Shown piece by piece: positions 1 through 8,683 of a stretch of 64,000 nucleotides of DNA. The notes beneath the pieces were generated by a model, which made no database searches, was not told where the DNA came from, and saw only the letters and a list, made by a program, of their open reading frames with translations. This DNA comes from Azospirillum lipoferum 4B. GTDB taxonomy: Bacteria > Pseudomonadota > Alphaproteobacteria > Azospirillales > Azospirillaceae. A program made the translations under genes and the position numbers. The first letter of the stretch is position 1; every line of letters begins with the position of its first letter. Location of the stretch: assembly GCF_000283655.1 (NCBI RefSeq), contig NC_016622.1:2492501-2556500 (forward strand), in the 5' to 3' direction.

Positions 1-715
1 TGGCCGCATCATCCGCGCTCCCGCCGTCATCTCCAACGCCGACGTACGGCGGACCATGTTGGAACTGGTCGGGCCGGAGCATCTGCCGGCCGCCTATGCC
101 GCCCGCTGCGCGGCGATGCGTCCGTCCACCTCGGCCTTCATGGTCACGCTTGGGCTGGACATCGTCCCCGACCTGCCGGCGATGACCTTCCTGCCGCAAG
201 ACGGGGCGGGCTTCGGCATGGCCATCGCCGTTCCCTCCACCCACGACCGCAGCCTCGCCCCCAAAGGGCATGCCGCGGTGGCTCTGCTGCGGCTGGCCCC
301 GGCCGATGCCGGCTGGAACCGCGCCGATCCGTCCTACAAGGCGCGCAAGCGCGCGGAGGGCGACGCGATGATCGCCGCCGCTTCCCGCCTGATCCCCGAT
401 CTGGAACGGCACATCACCACCCGACAGGAGGCCAGCGCCGCCACCTTCGCCCGCTATGCCCACACCAGCGCCGGCAGCATCTACGGCATCGCTCCCGACC
501 AGCAACGCCTGACCCGCCGCAGCCCGATCCCCGGCCTGTGCCTGACCGGCGCCGGCGTCTTCCCCGGTCCCGGCGTGGAGGCCTGCGCCATCTCCGGCCG
601 GCTGGCCGCCGAAGCCCTGCTGGGCAAGGAAAGCCTGACGCCCGAGTCCCTACGCAACGCCACCGGGCGGAGCGCCGCCTGCGCGTCTACCCTGCCGGTG
701 GCGCAGATGGGGTGA
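1..715 (+). CDS. NAD(P)/FAD-dependent oxidoreductase, phytoene-desaturase type (C-terminal part)
   Basis: The gene enters from the left edge. The frame is open from base 2, so the ATG at 56 is internal and not the start. The visible 237 residues are the C-terminal portion of a CrtI-like amine-oxidase/desaturase fold. The best landmark is the motif LTGAGVFPGPGVEACAISG near the C-terminus, the usual FAD-binding segment of these enzymes, followed by a helix ending in AAEALLG. Family members oxidise or isomerise carotenoid-like and other hydrophobic substrates; the substrate cannot be told from this fragment. It ends 3 bp from the convergent gluQ stop codon, with no room for a terminator. Family call is fairly safe, substrate unknown. 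Confidence 0.7.
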   Translation, partial: GRIIRAPAVISNADVRRTMLELVGPEHLPAAYAARCAAMRPSTSAFMVTLGLDIVPDLPAMTFLPQDGAGFGMAIAVPSTHDRSLAPKGHAAVALLRLAPADAGWNRADPSYKARKRAEGDAMIAAASRLIPDLERHITTRQEASAATFARYAHTSAGSIYGIAPDQQRLTRRSPIPGLCLTGAGVFPGPGVEACAISGRLAAEALLGKESLTPESLRNATGRSAACASTLPVAQMG

Positions 716-718
716 GCC

Positions 719-1579
719 CTATCCCGCAAACCCGGCCCCGGCAAACCCCGCCAGCGCCCGGACCTCCGCCGGGCTGCGGCCTTCGTCGCGGAGCGAGCGC
801 AGGGTCTGGGCGCGATCGCGCTTGGCCAGCCGCTCGCCCGACGCGTTCCGCAGCAGGCCGTGATGGTGGTAATCGGGCGGGTCGTAGCCCAGCAGGGCCT
901 GCAGCAGCCGGTGCAGATGGGTGGCAAAGAACAGATCCTCGCCACGGGTGACCAGCGTCACGCCCTGCAGATGGTCGTCGACGGTGACGCTGAGGTGATA
1001 GCTGGTCGGCGTGTCCTTGCGGGCCAGCACCACGTCGCCCAGCAGTTCCGGAGTCGCCTCCTGCCAGCCCTGCGCCCGGTCGTGCCAGCGCAGCGGCCCG
1101 GTCAGCCGGCAGGCGGCGGCCACGTCGAGCCGCAGCGCCCAGGGATCGCCACGGGCGATCCGCTCAGCCCGCTCCTCGGGCGAGCGGTGGCGGCAGGTAC
1201 CGGGATAGAGCGGGCCGTCCGGACCGTGCGGCGCGGCGCCGGCCCGCGCGATCTCCGCGGCGATGTCCTTGCGGGTGCAGAAACAGGGATAGAGCACGCC
1301 CAGCGACTCGAGCCGGGCCAGCGCCGCGCGGAAATCGTCGAAATGGTCGGACTGGCGCCGGACCGGGCCATCCCAGTCGAGGCCGAGCCAGGCCAGATCC
1401 TCGATCAGGTCGCGCTCATAGTCCGGGCGGCAACGGTTGGGATCGATGTCCTCGATCCGCAGCAGGAAGCGGCCGGCGGCGCTGCGGGCTGTGGTCCAGC
1501 CGAACAGCGCGGAATGGGCATGGCCCAGATGCAGGTGGCCGGTCGGGCTGGGGGCGAAGCGGGTGACGAGGTCGCTCAT
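719..1579 (-). CDS. gluQ: glutamyl-Q tRNA(Asp) synthetase
   Basis: This 286-aa protein is a truncated glutamyl-tRNA synthetase paralogue that lacks the anticodon-binding domain. Known family members activate glutamate without tRNA and attach it to queuosine at the wobble position of tRNA(Asp). The N-terminus has the class I signature FAPSPTGHLHLGHA (HIGH-like HLGH at residues 17-20). A KMSKS-like LAKRDRA sits near residue 250. The insert with YPCFCTRKD and YPGTCRH supplies the expected zinc ligands. Length matches GluQ (about 290-300 aa) rather than GltX (about 470-500 aa). The ATG at 1579 gives the complete catalytic domain. Confidence 0.9.
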   Translation of the reverse strand: MSDLVTRFAPSPTGHLHLGHAHSALFGWTTARSAAGRFLLRIEDIDPNRCRPDYERDLIEDLAWLGLDWDGPVRRQSDHFDDFRAALARLESLGVLYPCFCTRKDIAAEIARAGAAPHGPDGPLYPGTCRHRSPEERAERIARGDPWALRLDVAAACRLTGPLRWHDRAQGWQEATPELLGDVVLARKDTPTSYHLSVTVDDHLQGVTLVTRGEDLFFATHLHRLLQALLGYDPPDYHHHGLLRNASGERLAKRDRAQTLRSLRDEGRSPAEVRALAGFAGAGFAG

Positions 1580-1639
1580 TCCCGCTTTATAGCGGATCGC
1601 GCGCCGGACAGGGCGCGGGATGTGACGATCCGGTTGGTC

Positions 1640-1807
1640 TCAGATGTAGGGATTGTCGCGGATCGGCTCGACCGGGATCTCTTCGCCCTCCAGATAGAGC
1701 GCCAGACGACGGCGCAGCTCGCGGTCGAAAGCGTCGATGCGGATCTGGCGTTCACGCTCCTCCCGTTCGCGGCGCTTCTGGGCGAGGTCGATGATGACTG
1801 CGGTCAT
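1640..1807 (-). CDS. small hypothetical protein, 55 aa, charged helical
   Basis: A short gene coding for 55 residues that begin MTAVIIDLAQKRRER and end EPIRDNPYI. It has a good ribosome-binding site (GAGGAAAG about 7 bases before the ATG) and typical high-GC codon use. The middle is rich in Arg and Glu (about residues 11-35) and should form one amphipathic helix. No signal peptide or membrane segment is present. It lies 60 bp upstream of gluQ in the same direction and could be co-transcribed. I do not recognise a family; the call rests on coding character and the ribosome-binding site. Confidence 0.6.
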   Translation of the reverse strand: MTAVIIDLAQKRREREERERQIRIDAFDRELRRRLALYLEGEEIPVEPIRDNPYI

Positions 1808-2073
1808 GGCGGACTTTCCTCGGGGTCGCGTCCGGCCGGCTCGGGCCGGCGGGATCGTGTTCGATCTGATCGTCTTGGATCAACGAGGTCCACCTTGGCG
1901 CCGTTATGGTTAACGAGGGGTAACTGCACAAGGCAGGCGCGAGTCTTTTTTCCCGATGTCACAGCCGCCGCGCGTGGTGCCGGAGAACCGCTCCCCCGCC
2001 CCTGCCGGCAATGCCCTCAGCGCAAAAAAGGTTACACAACGGTGAAGAAATTCGGCCCCACCGGGTCAAGATG

Positions 2074-2102
2074 TTGAGTCCGGGCCGCCGATCCACTATG
2101 TA
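2074..2102 (+). promoter_or_regulatory. candidate sigma-70 promoter of the HNH nuclease gene
   Basis: TTGAGT (2074-2079) and TATGTA (2097-2102) are separated by 17 bp. Transcription would begin around 2109, which is past the ATG at 2108 and leaves a leader of about 125 nt before the TTG at 2234. The site therefore supports the downstream start. It is a sequence match only. Confidence 0.4.
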
Positions 2103-2233
2103 TCTGGTTGTCCCGGAAGACGATCCCGCAGTTGGGCCGGCCGCCGGGGCGGAGTAGACACGCCCCCGCGCACAAAGCCGCCTCAGTGTCGCGTGCCGGG
2201 ATCCAGACACGGTTCCAGACAAGGGAGTGGCCA

Positions 2234-2797
2234 TTGGCTCCACCACCCGATCACTGTCCGGCTCTGGTGCTGAACGCGGATTTCCGCCCGCTCAGTTACT
2301 TCCCCTTGTCGCTATGGTCCTGGCAGGAAGCGGTCAAGGCGGTCTTTCTCGAACGGGTCAACATCGTATCGCACTATGACCGGGTCGTCAGATCCCCAAG
2401 TTTCGAAGTCCGGTTGCCCAGCGTCATCTCTCTGAAAGAGTTCATTCCGGCAACGCGCCGCCCGGCCTTCACCCGCTTCAACGTCTTCCTGCGCGACCGC
2501 TTCACCTGCCAATATTGCGGCCGCCCCTTCCCCACCCACGACCTGACTTTCGACCATGTGATTCCGCGGTCCCGCGGCGGTCGGACGACGTGGGAAAACG
2601 TCATCACCTCCTGTTCGGCCTGCAATCTGGCGAAGGGCGACCGACTTCCCCATGTCTGCGGCATGATCCCGCTCAGTCCGCCCTTCCAGCCCACCGCCTA
2701 CGAGCTGCAAGAGAATGGACGTGCCTTCCCGCCAAACTTCCTTCACGAGAGTTGGCGGGATTTTCTTTATTGGGATTCGGAACTGGACCCGATGTAG
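2234..2797 (+). CDS. HNH endonuclease family protein
   Basis: A 187-aa HNH protein of the type widespread in alphaproteobacteria. The conserved N-terminal region PALVLNADFRPLSYFPLS is followed by a zinc-binding HNH module. That module has CQYCGRPF, then LTFDHVIPRSRGG with the catalytic His, then the second Cys pair in SCSACNLAKGDR. The fold binds and cuts DNA with a single metal, but the physiological role of this subfamily is not known to me. I chose the TTG at 2234 because AGGGAG lies 6-7 bases upstream and homology begins right after it. An in-frame ATG at 2108 would add 42 low-complexity residues and lies upstream of the predicted transcription start. Confidence 0.8.
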   Translation: MAPPPDHCPALVLNADFRPLSYFPLSLWSWQEAVKAVFLERVNIVSHYDRVVRSPSFEVRLPSVISLKEFIPATRRPAFTRFNVFLRDRFTCQYCGRPFPTHDLTFDHVIPRSRGGRTTWENVITSCSACNLAKGDRLPHVCGMIPLSPPFQPTAYELQENGRAFPPNFLHESWRDFLYWDSELDPM

Positions 2798-2970
2798 GAC
2801 CGCGATACGGACGCGGGTGGGAGCGGGGCGATCTGCTCCGCGCCGGCGTCGGTGGCGTGGACCGTCGTGAAGCGGGCGGCCAGTACGGCCGCCAGCCCAT
2901 CCGGGTATGTCGGCCGGAAAGCGCGGCAATCGCCGGCATGGCCGGAGAAATGGTCCTTGAAGGAGGTCAT
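2767..2970 (-). pseudogene. remnant of a SAM-dependent methyltransferase N-terminus
   Basis: Reading from 2970 the frame gives MTSFKDHFSGHAGDCRAFRP then TYPDGLAAVL, followed directly by AARFTTVHATDAGAEQIA. The first part matches the start of a class I methyltransferase family (FKDHFSGHA..Y..FRP.YPD). The second matches its post-motif-I strand and acidic loop (ARF..V.ATD.S..QI). The intervening stretch, which should hold the SAM-binding GxGxG loop, is missing, and the reading becomes unrelated after about 2827. The frame then runs on without homology into the 3' end of the HNH gene. An internal deletion plus loss of the 3' two thirds explains this, so no functional protein is expected. Confidence 0.6.
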
Positions 2971-3154
2971 CGGCCAGGAGTCGCCCCGGAACGATTAGGG
3001 TTGGAATTCCCCGGCGGATGAGGATAAACCCTGTGGGTTCGTCGCGGAACCCTTCCCAGGCCGTCCCGCACCTTTCCGCTGTGGCGCAGGCGCGCCGGGC
3101 GTGCTAACCAAGCGCGCGTTTTTCCGTGCGCCCCGCCAACCACCCGTGTCCGGC

Positions 3155-4111
3155 ATGCAGACCTTCCTGGAATTCGAAAAGCCGATCGCCGAGCTTGAAG
3201 GCAAGATCGAGGAGTTGCGGCACCTGACCAACGCCGGCGACATCAACATCGCCGACGAGGTTGCAAAGCTGCAGGCCAAGGTCGACAAGCTCCTGCGGCA
3301 GACCTACGCCAAGCTCACGCCCGCGCAGAAGGTTCAGGTGGCCCGCCACCCCAATCGGCCGCACTGCCTGGACTATGTGCGTGGCCTGATCGAGGACTTC
3401 ACGCCGCTGGCCGGCGACCGCCATTTCGCCGAGGACCGCGCGGTCATCGGCGGGCTGGGTCGCTTCCGCGGCCGCTCGGTGGTGGTGATCGGCCAGGAAA
3501 AGGGCAACGACACCGAATCGCGCGTCCGCCACAATTTCGGCATGGCGAAGCCCGAAGGCTACCGCAAGGCCCAGCGCCTGATGGATCTGGCCGACCGCTT
3601 CAAGCTGCCGGTCGTCTCGCTGGTCGACACCGCCGGCGCCTTCCCCGGCGTCCAGGCGGAGGAGCGCGGCCAGGCCGAGGCCATCGCCAAGAGCATCGAG
3701 CGCTGCCTGCGGCTGAACGTGCCGATGATCGCCTCGGTCATCGGCGAAGGCGGGTCGGGCGGCGCCATCGCCATCGCCACCGCCGACCGCGTGCTGATGC
3801 TGGAACACGCCATCTATTCGGTGATCTCGCCGGAAGGCTGCGCGTCGATCCTGTGGCGCAGCTCCGACATGGCGGGCGAGGCGGCCATCGCGCTGCGCCT
3901 GATCAGCCAGGACCTGAAGGAACTGGGCGTCATCGACCGCGTGGTGAGCGAGCCCATCGGCGGCGCCCACCGCGACCCGGCCGAGATCATCAAGAAGCTC
4001 GGCGACTGCATCGAGGAATCGCTGGGCGAACTGGACGGCCTCGACGGCGTCACGCTGCGCGCCAAGCGTCGCGAGAAGTTCCTGGAGATGGGGCAGAAGG
4101 GGCTGGGGTAA
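3155..4111 (+). CDS. accA: acetyl-CoA carboxylase carboxyltransferase subunit alpha
   Basis: AccA (318 aa) forms, with AccD, the carboxyltransferase that moves the carboxyl group from biotin to acetyl-CoA to make malonyl-CoA, the first step of fatty acid synthesis. The protein starts [15 protein letters not shown], the usual N-terminus, has a coiled segment to about residue 65, and then the crotonase-like core with [20 protein letters not shown] and [12 protein letters not shown]. Length equals the family norm. The upstream frame to 3101 lacks homology, so ATG 3155 is preferred, although no clear ribosome-binding site precedes it. accA stands alone here and is not next to accD. Confidence 0.95.
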   Translation: MQTFLEFEKPIAELEGKIEELRHLTNAGDINIADEVAKLQAKVDKLLRQTYAKLTPAQKVQVARHPNRPHCLDYVRGLIEDFTPLAGDRHFAEDRAVIGGLGRFRGRSVVVIGQEKGNDTESRVRHNFGMAKPEGYRKAQRLMDLADRFKLPVVSLVDTAGAFPGVQAEERGQAEAIAKSIERCLRLNVPMIASVIGEGGSGGAIAIATADRVLMLEHAIYSVISPEGCASILWRSSDMAGEAAIALRLISQDLKELGVIDRVVSEPIGGAHRDPAEIIKKLGDCIEESLGELDGLDGVTLRAKRREKFLEMGQKGLG

Positions 4112-4144
4112 GTTCCCTGGCCCATGTGCCCCCTCATGCCTGAT

Positions 4145-4262
4145 GCCCCCTCCCCATCCCTCCCCCGCCCTCGGCGGTGGAGGGGGCAGGAGCTTTGCAA
4201 AAGTACAGCGGCAGTCCCCTCTCCCACCGCAGGTGGGGGAGGGTTAGGGAGGGGTCACAAGC
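4145..4262. repeat. GC-rich interspersed inverted repeat, copy 1
   Basis: Between the convergent accA and imuB genes. It has arms built from CCCCCTCCC-like and GGGGGAGGGTTAGGGAGGGG sequence at the two ends, with inner hairpins such as CTCCCACCGCAGGTGGGGGAG. Copies with the same outer motif occur at about 5785, 11690, 27904 and 57593. Confidence 0.65.
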
Positions 4263-4265
4263 ACC

Positions 4266-5789
4266 TCACCCCAAGAACCCGTGCAGGAACCAGCGCGGCC
4301 ATTCCCCCGGCCGGTACAATCCGGCGCGGAACAGCCAGAAGCGGCGGCCGGCGCCATCCTCCACGCGGTAGTAATCGCGCACGGCCAGCCCCAGCGATCC
4401 CTCCGGACGCCACCATTCGCATTCGATCCGTTCCGGCCCCTCAGCCCGGTTCACGCGGTGGCGCAGGCCGCGCCAGACGAACTGCAGCGGCGGGTCGTCG
4501 GGCAGCGGGGCGGTGGCCTCGATCGGTTCGGGCGGGGTCAGCAGGCGCAAGGGCCGCGGCCGGCCGGCCGGCCAGGGCTTCGGCACCGGCAAGGTGTCCA
4601 CCGGCGGCAGAGGCGCCACGCAGCGTTCCGGCAACCAGCTTTCCCGCGGCACCAGCCGCAGCACCGCCCGCTCCCCCAGCCGTAGAGCCAGCCGGTCGAC
4701 CAGTTCGGCCAGTCCGCCGTCAATCCCCTCGCCGTCGATGCCGGTCTGGACAGCGATGAGCGGCCCCGTCTCCGTCGCCGACAGCACCAGCGTCTCCAGC
4801 CCCGGACCGGGGTCGATCCGCTCCAGCAGCGGGGCGGCCAGCCGGGCCAGGGCCGCCGGGTCGCGGGTCGGGCGGCTGGTGCCGAGCGTCAGGCTCTGCG
4901 GTTCGTCGTCCACCCGCTGGTCGGTGCGGTGGGCGTCCAGCCGCAGCCGGCGCGCCCCCTGCCCCGCCGCCTCCAGCCCCTTGCACAGCCGGCCCAGCAG
5001 ATGGCGGAGCGCCCCGGCAATCGATTCGGGCGTGGCGATCGGCTCGGCGAAGGTCAGGCGCTCGCGATGCTCCGGCACCGGCCGGCGCGGGGAGATCGGC
5101 TCGTCCAGCCGGCCGAAGGCCTGATCGTAGCGTTGCAGCAACCTGGCCCCGAACCGCGCCGCCAGCCCGGCCCGCGGCATGGCGTGCAGGTCGCCGATCC
5201 GGCGCAATCCCAGCGCATGCAGCCCCTCCACCGTCTCCGCGGGCAGCCGCAGGGCGGCCAGCGGCAGACCGTCCAGCCGCTCCTGCCGCCGGTCCTCCGG
5301 GCTGCCGAACCGCACCAGCCCCCAGGCGGCGGCCGGGGTGCCGGCGATGGCGGCACGGGCACTGAAGCCGGCGGCGCGCAGCCGTCCGGTCAGGTCGGCG
5401 GCCAGCGCCGGCTCGCCCCCAAACAGGTGGGCGCAGCCGGTGATGTCGATCACCACCCCGTCCGGCTCGTCCGCCGCGGTCCAGGGGCTGTAGCGCCGCG
5501 CCCAATCGGCGATGCGGCCGAGCAGGATCGCATCGGTCTCGGGCGTCGCCTCCGCCACCTCCAGCGCCGGCTCCAATGCGCGGGCGTCGCTGAGGGTATG
5601 ACCGGGAGAGATGCCGACCGATGCCGCCACCCGGTTGACCGCGACCACCATCCGCCGCTGGCGCTCCGTCCGCAGCAGGGCGAAGGGGCGCGCCCGCGAC
5701 CCGGGCGGCATGGTCCGCTCCCGCGCATCGGTGGGCAGGCGCGGCAGCCACAGGGCGAGGATGCGGCGCCTTCCTCCCCAATGACCCAA
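4266..5789 (-). CDS. imuB: ImuB-type Y-family polymerase homologue (mutasome subunit)
   Basis: About 507 aa, starting near RRRILALWLPRL. It has a Y-family polymerase fold without the catalytic acids: the DxD of the first strand is replaced by LALWLPRL, and the SIDE motif by VVIDITGCAHLF. In known systems ImuB acts as a non-catalytic hub joining the beta clamp, ImuA and DnaE2 during SOS mutagenesis. The C-terminal 100 residues (from about RPLRLLTPPEPIE to the end) resemble the DUF6504 domain common in ImuB. The frame is open up to an ATG at 5936, but that extension is translated repeat sequence. TTG 5789 has GGAGAGGGGA just upstream and fits the family length. imuA and dnaE2 are not adjacent. 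Confidence 0.8.
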   Translation of the reverse strand: MGHWGGRRRILALWLPRLPTDARERTMPPGSRARPFALLRTERQRRMVVAVNRVAASVGISPGHTLSDARALEPALEVAEATPETDAILLGRIADWARRYSPWTAADEPDGVVIDITGCAHLFGGEPALAADLTGRLRAAGFSARAAIAGTPAAAWGLVRFGSPEDRRQERLDGLPLAALRLPAETVEGLHALGLRRIGDLHAMPRAGLAARFGARLLQRYDQAFGRLDEPISPRRPVPEHRERLTFAEPIATPESIAGALRHLLGRLCKGLEAAGQGARRLRLDAHRTDQRVDDEPQSLTLGTSRPTRDPAALARLAAPLLERIDPGPGLETLVLSATETGPLIAVQTGIDGEGIDGGLAELVDRLALRLGERAVLRLVPRESWLPERCVAPLPPVDTLPVPKPWPAGRPRPLRLLTPPEPIEATAPLPDDPPLQFVWRGLRHRVNRAEGPERIECEWWRPEGSLGLAVRDYYRVEDGAGRRFWLFRAGLYRPGEWPRWFLHGFLG

Positions 5790-5905
5790 TCCCCTCTCCC
5801 CCCCGGGGAGAGGGTTAGGGTGAGGGGGACGCGCTGCGGGACCTTTGCCAGCATCCTGCAGCGGCTCCCCCTCACCCCGACCCTCTCCCCAGGGGGGAGA
5901 GGGAG
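5785..5905. repeat. GC-rich interspersed inverted repeat, copy 2, at the imuB 5' end
   Basis: CCCCTCTCCCCCCCGGGGAG with GAGGGTTAGGGTGAGGGGGA on one side and CCCCTCACCCCGACCCTCTC with GGGGGGAGAGGG on the other form a large inverted repeat. It abuts or overlaps the imuB start region and supplies an artificial N-terminal extension of about 49 residues. Confidence 0.65.
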
Positions 5906-6052
5906 ACAGGTCCGGGTGTGGGAGGAAGCGCGTCATACGGGAACCAACAATCGGAACAAAGAAAGAACACTCTAGCGCCAGCTTGGCTGCGAGGGGAGTC
6001 CCTCCTTTAGGGTCATCTTGCCGAACCGTTCGGCAGTGCCGACATTCCGTTC

Positions 6053-6622
6053 ATGACCCCACATCTCCCGACCCTCGCCCGCCGACTGGCTCCACTGGCT
6101 TTTCTGCTGGCCGCAGGCGCCTGCGCACCGTCGGATTTGCGCGACGACACCCCCGGCCGCGCCCAGGCCTTCCCGCCGGTCTACAACCAGACATTCGTCC
6201 CGGGAGGCGGGGAACGGCGGACCTGGAGCCAGATCCAGGCGGAGCAGTCGCGCGCCGGCCAGCGCACCGACCAGCGCACCGACTCAGGCTCCGGCACCGC
6301 CGCCCGGCCGCCGCAGGCCGAGGACCCGCAAACACGCCGCGACTCGGGAGACACCGACCGGCCGCCACCCAAACGCCCCCGCGGCAGTTCGTCGCCCCCG
6401 CCCGACCCGGCGGCCCTGCCGCAGCCGCCGCGCCCGATCCCGGTGCCGCCCCCGCCCTCGTCGCAGAGCGCCACCGACGCCTTCAAGCGCGACCTGATCC
6501 GGCCGGAGGTGGACCGCATGCGCACCGACGACGCCATGGGGCGGCTCGACCCGCTGGGCCAGCGCGACCTGATGCGGCGCGAGAACGACCTGCGCCAATG
6601 GGGCGACCCGCTGGCGCGCTGA
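6053..6622 (+). CDS. proline-rich putative lipoprotein, hypothetical
   Basis: 189 aa. The N-terminus has two Arg, a hydrophobic stretch (about 12-21) and AAGAC with Cys24, a plausible though not ideal lipobox, so outer-membrane or periplasmic anchoring is likely. Residues 25-140 are low complexity, rich in Pro, Arg, Asp and Gln, and probably disordered. The C-terminal 45 residues are charged and helical (from about DAFKRDLIRPEVDRM) and are the only part likely to fold. It is divergent from imuB. I do not recognise a family, and no ribosome-binding site is obvious before the ATG. Confidence 0.55.
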   Translation: MTPHLPTLARRLAPLAFLLAAGACAPSDLRDDTPGRAQAFPPVYNQTFVPGGGERRTWSQIQAEQSRAGQRTDQRTDSGSGTAARPPQAEDPQTRRDSGDTDRPPPKRPRGSSSPPPDPAALPQPPRPIPVPPPPSSQSATDAFKRDLIRPEVDRMRTDDAMGRLDPLGQRDLMRRENDLRQWGDPLAR

Positions 6623-6730
6623 TCTCCTGGCAGCACCCGTCCGGCAAGCTCCGCCTCGGCGGCTTGACCCCACACCCGCTCTGCCGCCATACCGGCCCCG
6701 TGATTCGGAACGGACGGAGGATGCGGGCGC

Positions 6731-7225
6731 ATGACGACGGTGACGGGGGCCTTCGGCAACGGACTGACCACGCCGGTGTGGGTGCTGCAGCATCTGCTGG
6801 GCATCCTCGGCATCGGCCTATGGGCGGGACAGGCCGGCGGCACCGCGGTCTGGCAGGTGCCGGCCGCCGCCGTGACCGCGGCGCTGGCGGCGGGCTTCGC
6901 CGCGCAGATGGGGCTGCGGCTGCCCTATGCCGGGTCGGGGCTGGCGGCTTCGCTGATCGTGATCGGAGCGCTGGTGGCGCTGGGGGTGCGGGCGCCGGCC
7001 GTGCTGGCGGTTCTGGTCGCCGCGGTCGCCGCGGTGTTCCACGGCCACGCCCACCAGGGGCCGCCGCTCTACTGGGCCGGCTTCGCCGCCGGGCTGATGC
7101 TGGTGGCCTGCGGCGGGCTCGGCCTGTCGATCGCGGTGACGCAGGCCGAGTCGGAGCGGGCGGTGCGCGTGTGTGGCGGTGCGGTAGCAGTAGCGGGCGT
7201 TCTCGACCTCGTCGGCGTGATTTGA
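6731..7225 (+). CDS. HupE/UreJ family membrane protein
   Basis: 164 aa with about six hydrophobic segments. The family signatures are visible: LQHLLGILGIGLWAGQ near residue 20, equivalent to the conserved H.LD..L...VGLWA segment, and VFHGHAHQG near residue 103, where the His-x-His-x-His cluster is typical of HupE/UreJ proteins. Known members are nickel or cobalt permeases linked to hydrogenase or urease. Neither enzyme is encoded nearby, so the metal is inferred only from the family. A GGAGG 10-11 bases upstream supports ATG 6731. Confidence 0.75.
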   Translation: MTTVTGAFGNGLTTPVWVLQHLLGILGIGLWAGQAGGTAVWQVPAAAVTAALAAGFAAQMGLRLPYAGSGLAASLIVIGALVALGVRAPAVLAVLVAAVAAVFHGHAHQGPPLYWAGFAAGLMLVACGGLGLSIAVTQAESERAVRVCGGAVAVAGVLDLVGVI

Positions 7226-7320
7226 CCGGTTGCGCCTTGAAATGAGGGGGTTGCGCGGAAATCTTTGAAGGCACCCCCTTACCAGCCCGGATCACCGGGC
7301 CAGACGAACGGAACGCCCCG

Positions 7321-8565
7321 GTGCCCCGCGCAGCCGCCAAAGCCTGCCTTACCCCGCCGGGGCTCCCATCGCCGGGGCTTCGGACGCATTCCGATGCCGC
7401 CCAATCGGCCTGCCGACTGACCCGCCGGCACCTGCTGGGCCGCCTGCTGGGCGGGCTGGCGCTGCCGCCGCTGCTGGCCTCCGCCGGCGGTCTGGCGTTG
7501 GGAGGCGGACAGCCGGCGGCGGCGCAGGACCTGCGCTATTTCCGCATCGGCACCGGCACCACCGCCGGCACCTATTTCCCGATCGGCGGGCTGATCGCCA
7601 ACGCCATCTCCAACCCGCCGGGGTCCCGGCCCTGCGCCAAGGGCGGAAGCTGCGGCATCCCCGGTCTGATCGTGGTGGCACAGGCCAGCAACGGTTCGGT
7701 CGACAATGTCGAGATGCTGCGCGCCGGCACGGTGGAGGCCGGCTTCGCCCAGGCCGACGTCGCCTTCTGGGCCTACAGCGGCACCGGCAGCTTCACCGGC
7801 AAGCGCCCCTTCGCGGAGCTGCGCTCGCTCGGCATGCTCTATGCGGAAGCGATCCAGATCGTCGTCCGCTCCGACGGCTTCATCGACCGCATGGCCGACC
7901 TGAAGGGCCGCAGCATCTCATTGGGCGAGGAAGGGTCGGGCACGCTGGTGGAGGCGCGACTGATCCTGGATGCCTACGGCCTGTCGGAAACGACGATCAC
8001 CCCCCACTACCTCAAGCCCGGCATGGCGGCCGACCGGCTGGCGAAGGGGGAACTGGACGGCTTCTTCATGGTCGGCGGCTATCCGGTGTCGGCGGTCGCG
8101 GACGTGGCGGCGCGCGTGCCGATCCGGCTGGTGCCGCTGGATGGCGAGCCGGCCGCCCGGCTGCTGCGGACCCAGCGCTTCTATATCGAAGACGAAATCC
8201 CCGCCAACGCCTATCCCGGCAGCGCCCCCACCCCGACGCTGAGCCTGGGGGCGGAGCTGCTGACCCGCGCCGACCGCGACCCGGACCTGATCCATGGCAT
8301 CGTCCGCGCGCTGTGGCACGAGAACACCCGCCGCGTTCTTGCCGACGGGCATCCGCAGGGCCGCAATTTCGACCCCGCCCGCGCGGTCGCCAACGTCTCG
8401 GTCCCCCTGCATCCGGGGGCGGAGCGCTATTACCGGGAGGTCGGCCTGCTGGGCAATGCCGCCAACGAGGAGAACCGCGCCCCCGCACCCCCGCCCGAGA
8501 CCGGCGCCGGTACCGGCGACAAAGCCGCCAGAGACAAGCCGGCCGGGGAGAAGACGGCACGCTGA
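7321..8565 (+). CDS. TAXI-family TRAP transporter solute-binding protein
   Basis: 414 aa starting with GTG. The N-terminus has a twin-arginine-like signal (LTRRHLLGRLLGGLALPP, then a hydrophobic core and an AAAQ cleavage region near residue 70). The mature part starts with DLRYFRIGTGTTAGTYFPIGG, the hallmark of TAXI binding proteins. It continues with QASNGSVDNVEML and the QADVAFWAYSGTG region that lines the pocket. The last 35 residues are a Pro/Lys/Ala-rich tail. Binding proteins of this type work with a fused DctQM permease (often TRAP 4TM/12TM), which is not present nearby, so the partner must lie elsewhere. Substrate unknown; glutamate is known for one family member. Confidence 0.85.
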   Translation: MPRAAAKACLTPPGLPSPGLRTHSDAAQSACRLTRRHLLGRLLGGLALPPLLASAGGLALGGGQPAAAQDLRYFRIGTGTTAGTYFPIGGLIANAISNPPGSRPCAKGGSCGIPGLIVVAQASNGSVDNVEMLRAGTVEAGFAQADVAFWAYSGTGSFTGKRPFAELRSLGMLYAEAIQIVVRSDGFIDRMADLKGRSISLGEEGSGTLVEARLILDAYGLSETTITPHYLKPGMAADRLAKGELDGFFMVGGYPVSAVADVAARVPIRLVPLDGEPAARLLRTQRFYIEDEIPANAYPGSAPTPTLSLGAELLTRADRDPDLIHGIVRALWHENTRRVLADGHPQGRNFDPARAVANVSVPLHPGAERYYREVGLLGNAANEENRAPAPPPETGAGTGDKAARDKPAGEKTAR

Positions 8566-8683
8566 GGCGTCCGCTCCCGGGACGAGACGAAAGGAGCGTT
8601 CCCGGACCACCCGCCGCCGGAATATCCTGTTTCCCATCCGGTCGATCCAGGCGGTCGACTGCAACGGGCAGAGGGGAGGAGGC

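Noticed and set aside
2108-2233. Upstream ATG of the HNH gene
   Set aside because: It adds low-complexity sequence without homology, lacks a ribosome-binding site and lies before the predicted transcription start.
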